Shown here: in pieces, positions 43,213 to 54,679 of the stretch | Numbering within the stretch: position 1 is the first letter of the stretch | How the letters are laid out: each line of letters begins with the position of its first letter | Source of the DNA: Aspidiotus rigidus | Lineage: Eukaryota > Arthropoda > Insecta > Hemiptera > Diaspididae | Reading direction: 5' to 3' | Assembly: GCA_035079385.1 (NCBI GenBank) | Contig: JAVHKY010000004.1 | Span: 11,935,001 to 11,999,000 of the forward strand | DNA: 64,000 bases | Program-made: the position numbers and the translations under genes | The notes under the pieces: model-generated | The model's database searches: none | What the model was told of the DNA's origin: nothing | The model's input: the letters and a program-made list of their open reading frames with translations, nothing else

Positions 43213-43747
43213 TACCGGATGCGCCAAAATGGTTGAATGGGGAGTTGGACTAAATTTGTTGTGGCTCAAAAACATGAAATGTTAGATGTATAGTTTAAAT
43301 GTACGAAATTTGTACGTCAATTTTATTTTTAATTTGTGGCCCTATACCCAACTTTCTACAACTTTTTTAAGACGAGTTATGGACCAAAATGTGCCATTAA
43401 TTGACCAACTTGCAAGGATTTCTCAAAATGGAAATTCATTCCCCCAATTTCAAGCTTCATAGGATTATTAGGATTTTTTTTCGGAATCAGCGTTAAATTT
43501 TATTTCCAAATCAAGTTAAATAATTATGAAAGTTCGAACAATTATTAATGTTTGAGAGTGCTGGCAAATTGGTCAATTTTCGCCATATTTTGGTCCAGAA
43601 GGCAGCTCGGAAAAGTCGTAGAGACTTCGTATTTGGCGCAAATTGAAGATAAAATTGAGATACAAGTTCCTTACATTTGTTTTGCGCAATAACAAATTTA
43701 GTTCGCAGTCCTATTCAAGTGTTAACATCATTTTGGCGCACCCTGTA
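43213..43747. mobile_element. Mariner-like MITE, TA target
   Basis: The left end TACCGGATGCGCCAAAATG and the inverted right end TACAGGGTGCGCCAAAATG pair over 19 bases, flanked by TA (43211-43212 and 43748-43749). The interior is itself an inverted repeat: TGACCAACTTGC/GGCAAATTGGTCA and AATTTGTGGCCC/TTTGGCGCAAATT words face each other. It is 535 bp and non-coding. A diverged relative lies at 48640-49000. Confidence 0.7.
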
Positions 43748-43989
43748 TACCAGGGCTTTCATATACTCCCAACGACCGATATTTAAGTACATAATTAATT
43801 CGTGATTTGAACCGTACAACAATAAAAGGCAGAATAAATAAGACAAATATCGATAGATTCTCCAACCTCGCTCCTGTATTCTTTTCCTAATCAAAGTTTA
43901 CCTCCATTCTTCCTTCATAATACACATCTACCAGATTGCAATTATTGCAAAAATCATAAGAAATACATATGATGGATATTTGTATTCAG

Positions 43990-44213
43990 ATAGCTTGCTA
44001 GAATTGAATCGACTGAAAGTCAGATCTAGAGGAGACCAATTCAACTTTCTCAGGAGCTATTCTGATGAACCAAAAATTGACCTATTCCAAAGTCATACGG
44101 ACAGAATCGCGACCATATATTATTTCAACTCCTTTACCACGGAGTTTCCTATGGTCGATTTTTATAGACATCAAATCGATTGTCCTGTTGCGTCATTTCA
44201 AGTCAACTTATAA
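43990..44213 (+). CDS. Candidate terminal exon (73 codons)
   Basis: After TTTGTATTCAG the frame, needing one base from upstream, reads SLLELNRLKVRSRGDQFNFL, then RSYSDEPKIDLFQSHTDRIA and ends CPVASFQVNL, TAA at 44211-44213. The acceptor and protein-like composition support it. No upstream exon or family was identified. Confidence 0.25.
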
Positions 44214-44865
44214 TTTTCTGGTGACATGACGTACGCTGGTTGACTTTGAATTGACCTCAACCGACGTTTGACCAAGTTTTAGTATGGATTATCTTAAGTT
44301 GGGAATGTGCATTTTTTTCTCGGATAGGATGAGTAGTTGAGTGCTCACAATTTTCCCAAAATAGTGTTGTTCCTAGGAAAGCATCAATTGTATTATTTTC
44401 ATATCATTAGATTACGTTGAAGTGTATTCAAAATTATTGACGAGTGATTTTGGGATCGATTGGACGAGGGGTTCTTGAGTAATTCTCAAAATATGCCTAT
44501 AACATCGTCGGGGCTTGTTAAATGTTTGAGTTCTTTCGCCTGAAAGGTAATGCATCACGTATTGGCTATAAAAGCTGCTTAAAACCAATCGTATGATCGA
44601 AAAAGTCAACATTAATTTATTGGGTATACGTCGAAGAGATGTTGCGCGTGAGCGATGGATTGAATAATCAGTCGAGTATCTTTTGTACGTAATTCTTGCG
44701 TGATTGATATTCACGGATTATCCTGACATACTTTTTTACCGACTAAAGTTTTTTTAAGGAGTTTTCTGCATTAATTCATTTGCAAGACAAAAAAACTTAA
44801 ATATATAAGATGATTGTTAAATTGAAATTGAGTTTGTCGGTGGCGCTTACGTGCCTGCGTGAACT
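44214..44865. other. No gene supported
   Basis: AT-rich. The minus-strand frame 44412-44714 lacks motifs. Confidence 0.35.
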
Positions 44866-44869
44866 TTTT

Positions 44870-45263
44870 TAATTATACAACCGCAGCCAAACTGCAAGAT
44901 TTTTGGGCCTTCTTTTCAATCGAAATCTCTCGTGGACCCCTCACATCAAACTATTGAAAGCTAGACGTATAAGAAGAATAGAATTCTAAAATTCTTATCC
45001 CCACTTTACAACAGGATACAACGAAAACTACTACTAAACTTATACAAAAACCTAATTCGTTTTGAACTAAGCCATACAGATTCCCAATTCACGACTTAAC
45101 AAACCAAATATCTATTTCCTCCTATATTCCGTCTGCTCTTTTCAATAACTCAGAAGCCATAACCAACACCTAGAACTTCCTCCGATCCATCTATTACTAC
45201 AAATCCATTTAATCTAAACATCCTTCCCCGAGCTAATGACCCCTTAAGTAGTCAAAGAGCTCG

Positions 45264-45282
<19 letters not shown>
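44870..45282 (+). mobile_element. RNase H-bearing non-LTR element, internally deleted 3' fragment
   Basis: Reads AKLQDFWGLLFNRNLSWTPHIKLL-type RT sequence in two frames (blocks FNRNLSWTPHIKLLKARRI, cf. DQKLSWVTHIKLLKAK at 19050), then jumps to the 3' untranslated hairpin (45229-45234 and 45258-45263) and a poly(A) tail from 45264. The RNase H region is missing, so the copy is internally deleted. Confidence 0.65.
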
Positions 45283-45295
<13 letters not shown>

Positions 45296-45299
45296 GACA

Positions 45300-46920
45300 C
45301 TAACATTATTGAATTCAATTCAATCCGCTTCCCTAAGCCTGGTTTTAGGGGCTTTCAGCACTAGTCCAAACTGCCTTACTAACAATATTTAACGCGAGCG
45401 TGCACTCAATTGGTTTTTGAGAAAATAACAAAATTGCTAAATAAGCTCTCTAATAGTGTTCTAAGATACTTGTTAGTTATTCAAAAGTAGAATTTCACGA
45501 GAAATTCGATGGTAACCTTCATTTTTAGTTCAACATCTTCCCTGATGAGATTGTCAAAAATTTCATTTTGACAAACGTGCACATTTCTACATCCCTCGAA
45601 AACGAGACTCAATTGGAAAAAAAACGAACATCACCACTGAATTCAGCTTGAAAAATACTTTCAGAATCAACTATTTTTAATCATCTGCCGAACAAATAAT
45701 GTTTGACGAACGTGCAGAATCTAGTTCAGTTTGAGAAAAGATGACATTGATTTTCTGCCATGCATGAACAAAAATCACGTTCTGTATGTTGGTCAAACTC
45801 TATTTGCACGGCAGCAAAACTAAGTCTTTGTGCAGAAGCGGCTCAACCGCTACTCTTCTATTGTTGATCTGTCTCTCATCCAACTTCAACTTCGTTACTC
45901 CTCTATCTCAATTTCTCGAACTCCCCTTAGAAAACATAGACAGGGGAGGGTATAGGGTGGGGGTAATAATGTATGGATGGGAAAATGAAAGAAAATAGCA
46001 AGCGACGATGAGTGAGGTCCTCTATATTTTAGACTCACTCAAATGTCTTAGAACATCTGTTCTGAACAGTACTATGAAGGCGGAGAGTGGAGGTGCAGAG
46101 TGATAAGAAAATTATGATGACCTAGTTTTTTGAGCAAGTCTGAAAATTATGAATTCATTAAATGGATGACCAACTAAATTATTTGATTACTTACTTGACC
46201 ATGGGACTTCTACGAGAATTGCAGTAAGGGAAAAATGGCCGACACAAAAATTCAGGATATTATAATGTAATTTTAGTCTTTTCAGCCTTTTCATAATTAA
46301 ACGAGTACAAATGAAGATGGGAAAAACGCGCCGTTTCCAAGCATCCACAACAATCATTATTAAAAATATTGTTTTCCGTACTCTGTTTAAGTTAAGAAAG
46401 GACTACTTTCAGACAATTTGATTTATTTAACGAAGTGAAGAAAATATTGTTGTAAGGAAGAGGGAAGACAAGTCCTTAACGCATGAAAAAACGAGGTGTT
46501 GAGATAATTTGTTACGTGTTTAATTATTATGTTATGACTTTCCACCAATCATCAATAGTAATTCCCTATAGAGCCAATAATCAAAATTTGAGATATTTGT
46601 ATAGGATATTATTTTATGAAATTTGTGACGCGGAGTTGCTTAAAACGAAAAAAAAGCTCACGCAGACACGTAAGCACCGCCGACTTTTTCAGCATATGAT
46701 CTGATACATGACCAAACTCAATTTCAATTTATTCATGATCTTAAACTTAGATAATTATAAGTTTTTTTTGCCTCGCAAATGAATGAAGAAAAATCGGTAA
46801 AAAAAGTGGTCGTAAATAAGCTTATAAAGGTAATCCACGAATATCAATCACGCAAGAATCACTTATAAAAGATACTCGGCGTGTTGACCATAAGTAAGAC
46901 AGAGTAGTTGTATAATATTA
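45300..46920. other. No gene supported
   Basis: AT-rich. Plus-strand frames 45786-45998 and 46483-46704 have no recognisable motif and no splice partner. Confidence 0.35.
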
Positions 46921-46924
46921 TTGG

Positions 46925-47410
46925 AGTTTTTACTTAGTCCCGAATCGATAGTTGCAATAATTTTGAAGACAAACCTGATGGTCTTCAGCAAGGGACAAGT
47001 AGAAAAATGTTCTATCTTCTAGACAGTGTGGACAGAAAGAGGGATCAAGGTTTAACAGGAGGTAAGAGTGAGTAAGACGGGTATGTCCTATCCTCAGGCG
47101 GGAGAGGATTACTTCTTCCCGTCTAGATTCTCTGTGAGATGAGAACCAAGGAGTCGGATCTTTTTTGATTTTACGTAATTTGTTGTTGCCTACATCTTGC
47201 CAATTTTGAAGCCAAAGTTTCAAGATTTTTGTTGAATAGATAATTTTTAAATGGGTGACGGTATAGGGTCTGTTATTTTAGAAAGGGAGGTTGCTTTTCT
47301 AACGGCTTCATCTACTACATCGTGAGGTGGGAAGTTGATGTGACCTGGGATCCAAATAAATGTGAGGTGAGATTTTATTGAATGTATAGTAAGGAGAGCT
47401 AAATGAAAAA
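46925..47410 (-). mobile_element. RNase H-bearing non-LTR element fragment (copy A)
   Basis: The minus strand reads LTIHSIKSHLTFIWIPGHIN and DEAVRKATSLSKITDP (end of RNase H), then EEVILSRLRIGHTRLTHSYL near 47090. Its 5' side is cut off by the poly(A) end of copy B at 47414-47427, so copy B appears to have inserted into or beside it. Confidence 0.7.
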
Positions 47411-47413
47411 TAA

Positions 47414-48304
47414 TTTTTTTTTTTTTTAATTTGTTTTTACGAGCCTTAAAGCAACACAACGGGCTATTAGCTCGATGAATATCACGTGGAGTTTACATCT
47501 TAGAATGATGAGTTAGGGATGAATATGGAGAAGGTAATAGTGTGCGGATATTACTTTTATATATACTGTATATACTTACTAATATAATATATATTTTTTT
47601 TTATATGGAGGAGTAGAATTGGGTGAGGCGTATGTATTGGAGGGAGGAGGTTATTGTGTCTGAATTATTTATTAATGCTTGAGAGTGGGAGGAGGGTACA
47701 TTTAGGGAAGAGCGGAGAGGTGCGAGTAGTGGACAGGAAAAGAAGTGTTTGACTGTTCAAGTCTCTACAGGATGGGGGAGCTAGAAGATCGGGGTTGATG
47801 AGGTAGGAATGTGTGATACGAGTATGACCAATTCTTAGATGGGTGAGAACAACCTCTTCACGTCTAGTATTTCTTAAAGAGGAGGACCAGGGTACGGGAG
47901 TTCGTTTGATACTGTGAAGTTTGTTAGTCGTTTGTTTTCCAGAATGTTTTCCATTTTTGAAGGATGAGAAGACGGTAGTGATTTTTGTAATCGGAGACAG
48001 GTAAATGGGTGTAATCAGTTATTTTAGTTAAGGAAGTGGCGTTTTTGGCGGCTCTGTCGACTGCATCATGTTCTGGAAGATTGATATGACCAGGGATCCA
48101 TATGAATGTGATTTGGGTGTTGATAGACTTAAGGATAAGTAGTGTGAGGTGAATGCGTTGAATAAGGGGATGAGTGCTAGACGTGTCTGGTATGAAGTGT
48201 AAAGATGAAAGTGAGTCAGTGAGGAGAAGGAATTTGCCATTTGGAGGGAGTAAAAATAAATTATTGTTGATTTTTTCAATCATATATATGGGAGGTGGAA
48301 TCAA
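47414..48304 (-). mobile_element. RNase H-bearing non-LTR element fragment (copy B)
   Basis: The minus strand encodes LLPPNGKFLLLTDSLSSLHF, ITFIWIPGHINLPEHDAVDR and AAKNATSLTKITDYTHLPVS in one frame (47924-48304): the C-terminal two thirds of RNase H, then a frameshifted RLRIG-type block. The 3' hairpin arms are at 47469-47474 and 47440-47445 and the poly(A) tail is the T-run 47414-47427. It is 5'-truncated inside RNase H. Confidence 0.75.
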
Positions 48305-48639
48305 GAAATAGGGTTAACGATCAAAATGAAAAATTGCCCAACAGAAAGTTGAAAATTTCGACAAGCATTCCATAACATACAGACGCACCAAGCATTTTTG
48401 TTTATACACTGATGGGGGTTTCTTGCGTGCCCTATAATCAGTACCATTTTGGAAAGAACGTGAAATTGTGCATACGAATTTGTCATGAATGGAAATATGG
48501 ATTTTTGGTCCTTCACCCTATTTCCTTATTCCATCTCACATATCATGTCGATACACGAGGCCAAAAGACGTTACCATCAATTAAAAGGGGAGTTTGCGCT
48601 AATTCCCTCCACATCAAAAACGCGACTTTAAATTTACAA

Positions 48640-49000
48640 AATTTGTATCTCAATTTTATCTTTAATTTGCGCCTTTACCCATCTTTTTACGACTTCTCTG
48701 AGCTGAGTTATGGACCAAAAAGGGCCAAAAATTGACCAATCTGCCAAAATTCTCAAAAATTAAAAATTGTTACAACTTCCATATTCTACTTGATTTGAAA
48801 GCGAAATTTAATGCAGATTCCGAAAAAAATACCTGATTAACTCTATGAAGCTCGAAAGTGGGAAAATTTTCAATTTATTATTTCAGAAATCTTGGCAAAT
48901 TGGTCAATTTTTGTTGGTTCATGGCTCGGCTCTGAAAAGTCGTAGAAAATTAGGTAGGGGCGCACATTGATAATAAAATTGAGACACAAATTTTATAGGT
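48640..49000. repeat. Decayed relative of the mariner-like MITE
   Basis: Shares with 43213-43747 the blocks TATCTCAATTTTATCTTTAA, GAGTTATGGACCAAAA, CAAATTGGTCAATTTT and AAAAGTCGTAGA in the same order. Terminal repeats were not recovered. Confidence 0.6.
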
Positions 49001-49226
49001 TTGAAGTATGCACGTAACGTTTTGCGTTTTTACACTATAGAGAGAAATTAGCGCCGAATTTATAAAATCGGCAGAATTTTTTGCCGATTTTATAAAATCT
49101 GCAATATTTCTATTCGAAGATGAACATCGAGAATATTTTCGAAAAAATTTATATGAACACATCAAAGAGCAAATTAACATCAAATAATGACGATAATACT
49201 TTGGAGATAGGTAGGTCTGTATAAAA

Positions 49227-49981
49227 GGGCGGTATACGTTTGCGCAAATTCGTGAAAAAAACGACACAATTGCGCAAATGAAAATAGCCTCTTTGCGCAA
49301 AAGCGATGGTCCGTTTGCGGACACAAGGTGTACACGTTTGCGCAAGCGAGAAAAAATAGAAGAAGGTACAAATTATTACTTTAATTAAACAAAATTTATG
49401 TTGTCATAGCACACGTGAAATACGTACAGTGGCTTGGTACAAAAAACAAATCAAATAAATAAAACAAATTAACGAATTTTTTTCGGCTGGCAGTAGTATC
49501 TTACAATTTTAAGGTATCGCAGCCTGGTATAGTCGCCTTTTTGGTATTTTTCATAGGCTTCTCGTAGACATGTACGGCGGGTATCATTTTCAGATGTCCG
49601 AGAATTTGTGCGTCCTCTCCTTATAGAATTTAGGACCAGGTCGGTGGAAACTTGAATATTAAGGAGCGCATCGATTGCTAAGTGGATATGAGGAGTCGAG
49701 TGATAGAATAAGGCGTTATAATGAGAATTGAAGCTCTCAACCGCATTTGTTGTCCGCGGACCATCAGAAGGTGCAGCAGCCCAAACGGTAAGGGGAAACC
49801 GCGAATCGTCCCTGACGTAATTGTCTAACAAATATTCTAAGAATGATTCAGCTTCAATCGGGGCGACGTCCAGAAGGTCGACGGTACATCTCGTTTGCGC
49901 AAACGGTAACATCTCATGTGCGCAAACGTTCTACCTACTTTTGGCGGTTTTCATGTAAATTTGCGCAAACGTTATACAGCC
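49227..49981 (-). mobile_element. MULE-like DNA transposon, copy 2 (internally deleted)
   Basis: Ends GGGCGGTATACGTTTGCGCA (left) and GGCTGTATAACGTTTGCGCA (inverted right) match copy 1. An exact 8-bp TSD, GTATAAAA, lies at 49219-49226 and 49982-49989. The 755-bp element runs on the minus strand and carries the transposase tail at 49469-49912 plus TTTGCGCAAACG-type words at both ends. The transposase is cut at a different point from copy 1, so the two deletions arose independently. Confidence 0.87.
49469..49912 (-). pseudogene. MULE-like transposase C-terminal fragment, copy 2
   Basis: From DLLDVAPIEAESFLEYLLDN onward it aligns without gaps to the 8624-9148 protein, including PRTTNAVESFNSHYNALFYH and IQVSTDLVLNSIRRGR; the copies differ at many positions, so the family is not recent. 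The first dozen residues come from end-motif sequence (ATG in CGTTTGCGCAAACGAGATG context) and are not transposase. Catalytic N-terminal parts are missing. Confidence 0.75.
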
Positions 49982-50118
49982 GTATAAAATGTTGGGCAGT
50001 ATCCAAAAATAAGATGAATTTCACGATAATATTTTACAATTGGAAGAAGTCAATCATTGTTGGTTTCAACCTTAATTACTTGTCAACATAACCCACTCGA
50101 CTCAATACAACTTCACAA

Positions 50119-52030
50119 TATTTATTATTATTATTATTATTAATACAGCTTTTTATTGTTTATGCATTACATAAGCTTGTACATAGAAATTTGTCAGGTA
50201 CGCCGTTGCCTAAACTGCCCATAATTGAGCATAAGCCTCCGTCACCACTTTCCAGCTTTTCCTATTTTGGGCAACCCCCATCCATTGAGGGCCCACCCTT
50301 CTTACAATTTCATCGGACCATCTAGTCGCTGGTCTACCCCTACTCCTCTTATTACCATATGATACCCAAACTGTAGCTAGGACGTTCCACCTGTTCCTGT
50401 CAGCTCTTGCCATATGACCTGCGTATTTTACCTTTAGTTTTTTGCAGGTATATCCTGCATCCCGTGCCGCCCAAGTCTGCGCACCGGAGGTCAACACCGG
50501 TAGAACGTTACTTTCTAGTACTTTGATTTTCAGTCTGGTGTTCAAGCTACCCTTCATAATTGGTTTAAGTCTCCAAAAGGCTCTCCACGCGTTTGCTATT
50601 CTAGTTTTTATCTCTACGTTCATTCGATCTTCAAATGAAAGAATTCGCCCCAGATATCTATATTCTAAAACTTTTCCAATTTCAGATTGATCTATAACTA
50701 TGGCCTCCTCAGTTTGTTTTTTAGACAAAATTTTGATTTTGGACAGATTCATTTTTAATTCCACTTTTTCGCATTCTATTCTTAGTTCTTCGGCCATATT
50801 CTGTAATTCTTCGAAGCTTTTCCCTATTAGGATGATGTCATCCGCGAACCTGAGATTATTTACATTTATTCCATTCATCTTGATCCCCTTATCGTCCCAC
50901 TGTAGTTTTTGGAATTTGATTTGATTTATTAGCTTCTCCATTATTACAGAGGTTGCTACCACCATGTACAAATATACATATATCTTATAGCTTAGTACAT
51001 AATTATGAACTACCATACAATATATACTCCAAGTCAAGTCAAGTACGGTAACTAATTAATTCTCATATTTATTCCACTCAGCATATTCATACGTTTCCTT
51101 CCTCTTGACGGTTTTCCTGGTATTTTTCCTTGGACTATTCTCGCGAACACTTGATCTTTCTTCATTCTTTCTTGAATATATTTTGTCTTACATTGCTCCA
51201 CCATTTCCACAAAAAACGGATTGTCCATTCCCATCCGTTGGAGTACTTTTTTATTCGAGACCTTGTCAGTCCATATGGTGCGTAACATTCTTCTATAGCA
51301 CCATATTTCAAATGCTTCCATCTTTTTCCGTGTTTCTTTTTGATCGTCCATGTCTCTGCCGCGTACTTTGCAATGGACCATACGTAACATCGCAATACCC
51401 TGCCTCTTAGTGTGATGCTTATCTTCCTATCTCGTAGGACTTTCTCCAGATTATTGAAGGCGCTTCTGGCTATGGCTAGTCTTATTCTTGCTTCCTCTGT
51501 ATCGCGGCCGTCACTTGTAATTGTAGTACCCAAGTTCTTGTATTGGTCTACTAATTCAAGACTTTCGCCATCGACATTTATATGTAAACGATTATCACTT
51601 CTTTCCTTTTCAATTTGCATAATCTTGGTTTTCTGTATGTTCATTCTCATACCGTACTTTTTGCTTTCGGTGTTCAACTTTGTGACCGCATGCGCTGTAA
51701 TTGTTGCGGTGTTTCGGCAATCAGCACTTTGTCATCTGCATAACTGATTTCCCCTATTCTTTCACAATTCACTTTGAATCCCGTTTTCCTAAAAGTCCTG
51801 TGCTGAGAGATTTCGTCTGTGTAAGCGTTGAACAGCCTTGGTGACATTGGGCATCCTTGTCTCACCCCTTTCCTGATGTCACATAATCGTTTTGTAGTGT
51901 CATTTCCAATTCGAATGTTGGCCTAGTTTTTGGAATGCGAATTCTAATACACTGTTGAAAATGTTTGAGGATAAGGGGTCGCCCTGTTTAACTCCTTTCT
52001 CCGTCCTGAATGTCATAAAATAGTTCCTTT
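50119..52030 (-). mobile_element. RTE-type non-LTR retrotransposon, 5'-truncated, interrupted
   Basis: The minus strand encodes GVKQGDPLSSNIFNSVLEFA (51930-52000) and, after the insert, FQKLQWDDKGIKMNGINVNN, catalytic FADD, then LEYRYLGRIL, and the RTE C-terminal block KYAGHMARADRNRWN, GRPATRWSDEIVRR, WMGVAQNRKSWKVVTEAYAQ (50210-50470). The 3' end is followed by a trinucleotide tail (TTA repeats 50119-50142), as RTE elements end in short repeats rather than poly(A). Excising 50916-51923 with one TSD copy restores the frame across EFAFQKL|QWDDKG. Endonuclease missing. Confidence 0.85.
50916..51923 (-). mobile_element. Second non-LTR element nested in the RTE element, 13-bp TSD
   Basis: Flanked by a 13-bp direct repeat, TAGTTTTTGGAAT, at 50903-50915 and 51924-51936. 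The minus strand encodes KGVRQGCPMSPRLFNAYTDE, YADD, then YGMRMNIQKTKIMQIEKE, LVDQYKNLGTTITSDGR, RVLRCYVWSIAKYAAETWTI and, frameshifted, EAFEIWCYRRMLRTIWTDKV with the tail KPSRGRKR. The 3' tail is AATAAATCAAATCAA-like, a short repeat. It is 5'-truncated within the palm domain, with few frameshifts. This RT type is common in insect genomes; the clade (RTE-, L2- or related) was not settled by eye. Confidence 0.85.
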
Positions 52031-52039
52031 TCTTTATGT

Positions 52040-53600
52040 TTTATTAACTTTCGTTCAAATTTATACTGAATTATGTCCGAAATTTGACTGTCGAGCTAAA
52101 AACCCATTTGTGTAATTACAGACCTCGTTAAAATGAATAAAAAAAAAAAATTAGATAATAAATGGATGACAAAATCAGAAAAAGTTATTCTTCGTTATTA
52201 TCAAGGTCAAGCAAAAAATGATGAAAAATCAGAAAAAGTCAATCGTCGTGATACCCCTGCCCGCTTCACTTGTATGAACTAGTTTCATTCTCTACTCGAA
52301 GATGGTCATTGAACGCGATGAAGAAAGAAAGTACGATCGGAAAAAAAAAGAAAGAAAAATATTACGCAGGTCTTCAATTTACTATGATAATTCAGTTACT
52401 CGTCTCATAAGTTTAAAATTGTGAAAAAGAAGGAAAGAAAAAGTTGGAAGATAATAGATAAAGATTACTTTCAATCTCAATACTTCAGTTGTTTATTTTA
52501 TACAATCGGCAGACGGTTGCCCATTTCATAAATTCGGCAAAAATTTCTGCTCGTTTTATAAAGTCGGCAGCCTTTGGGGGATTCGACGTGACATATACAT
52601 AAGGAAACCTGAAATTTTCTCATTAGACTATAGAAGTGATCTAGGACCTCCAAAACGTCGAGAAAGTTCATTGCCCCATCCACCTCTATGCCTTGCGTCC
52701 AGTCTAACACCTCACTTTTTACAAGTAAGAAGTCGGTACAATACTCGAAGAATGAAGAAAAGAATTACAAAAGCCGTTTGTAATTTGTTTCTTTACTCTT
52801 CGAGTAATTTTCGATACGTCCGGTCATAACCTAGAGAAACGCATCCACTCGATTGGTTAAAACGACATTTTAACGAAAAATGTAGAAGATTTTTCAAGGA
52901 ACAAATTTTATATGAAAAAATCGTTAGTAAATCCCGCATAGCAGGTGAGGAGATATACGGACAGTTCGAGAAAAGGAGAAACAGCTCTTACGTAATAATG
53001 GTGTGAGCGAAAATGGCATCCGCAAGATTTATTTACAAACATTATAAAATATAGGAATAAATAATCGTAAATATTTTTAAACATTCTATAATCGCGTAGA
53101 AGCTATTTTTACCGAATTTAGGAGCTGCACAAGTGTAACTAAATAATTACTCAACAATTGAGTAAATGTTGAATGAAATTTTCTGCCTCGTACGGAGAAA
53201 ATTACCGAGCTTTGGTACTCCTTTCATTCATACAACTGTTCAGAATTATCCACTCTAATTCGAGTAATTAGTATACTTATTTCACGCGTCATTTTATACT
53301 AATTCTAGCTGCTTTTGAAGTGAAAACGAGCTTCTTCAACTGGATTAATTGCACCAGTAGTGTAGACTATTTTTCTGGCTTTATTTATATACAGCACAAT
53401 GATGCGATCATGCGCGTTACGAGTGGATACATGCAAGTCATTGATAAATGATGAAGACTTTACCAACTCGTATTAGGCCACTGAGGAACGAATAAATAAA
53501 TAAGAGAACATAATTTGAAAATAAACGATATAAATGCAACTCGGTGTATAGAGTGCATGTATAATAAATGCGTATGGATATAATCAAACATAATATAGCT
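52040..53600. other. No gene supported
   Basis: AT-rich. The frame 52498-52710 (minus) and others lack recognisable motifs. Confidence 0.4.
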
Positions 53601-53739
53601 ATTACTTTGTAATGTAACAATTGATTATTCTGTAGCAGGCGAAATAAATAAAAAGAAATGTAGGAAAAGGAAAATGTACAGAGAGAGAAAAAAATGCAGA
53701 TGCACGAGGAGAATGAAAAAAGAAAAAAAGGAGGAGTTT

Positions 53740-54480
53740 TTGAGGTAACAACCTTCTGCGTAGTAGACCAATGATCGAATTCGATGGACGCGAGTCGATG
53801 AAGGCGTGTTGCCGCACGTTAGAAGGTTAGAAGCACCATTACATTTTCCGTCGTTACGCTGATACCCGCGCGCTGCTGCACGCTATCGCGAAGCGAATTC
53901 TCAGTTCTCGAATGGTACACGCGAATGCGGTTGGTTTTTCGGTATAATCCGTCTTTCACGTATTTTTTTTTTTCTTTTTCATTATTATTTATTTTTTTAT
54001 TCTCTCTTCTCTTGGTTTCGTCGATCGCGTGAAACTCGCACCGTAAGTTATTTCTACGTAACAAAATCTTCCACTGAATAAAATTTTGAAATAAGCTCTC
54101 GAAACCGCGTCTTACTGCAATACGCGGGTGTTTCTTGTAGAATTATGCGTCGTCACAGCCGGCATTGCGCGCAATTTCGTACCGTGCTACCATCGTCTGA
54201 GTGATCGAGAGCACCCTGTACTAGAAAATACCTCTAATTAGCATTAGCGCTATGCTATGGCATAAAGGTATAGAAAAAAAGTGCGCGTTTTCGAAATTAC
54301 GAATTGTGTGCCCCCTCTCTTTACTCGGTGTATCTTTTTGAAGATCTTATCATTTCGACTGGTATATAGGCTGTGTACGTGACATAAAATCAACTTCGAG
54401 CCCAATTTTTCGCGTGAATTAATAAGTTTTGTACCGTGTTCCGTTTGTGATTTAGTGTAGCATACAGCGTTACGACAACC
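53740..54480. promoter_or_regulatory. CpG-rich block, possible promoter
   Basis: CpG density rises sharply, e.g. GATACCCGCGCGCTGCTGCA near 53860 and several CGCG words, in the same manner as 360-1110. Overlapping minus-strand frames (53602-54064) seem to be by-products. Direction and target gene unknown. Confidence 0.25.
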
Positions 54481-54679
54481 TTTGGATTAAAAGGTACATG
54501 TCGTACAGAGATTAATCAAAGATTCTCGAACAAAACGAACTGGTGAGCATTTTTGATATCTATTTCTTATGCTGTTACTTCTCGAATCTGATGCAGAAAT
54601 GAAAACTATTACTAGTCCAAGATTTCTTTCACACGAACAGTTTGGCCCCATTCCATTTTGACAGGAGTAGATAGGACCA

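Noticed and set aside
50442..50924. Plus-strand frames
   Set aside because: Antisense shadows of the RTE-type reverse transcriptase.
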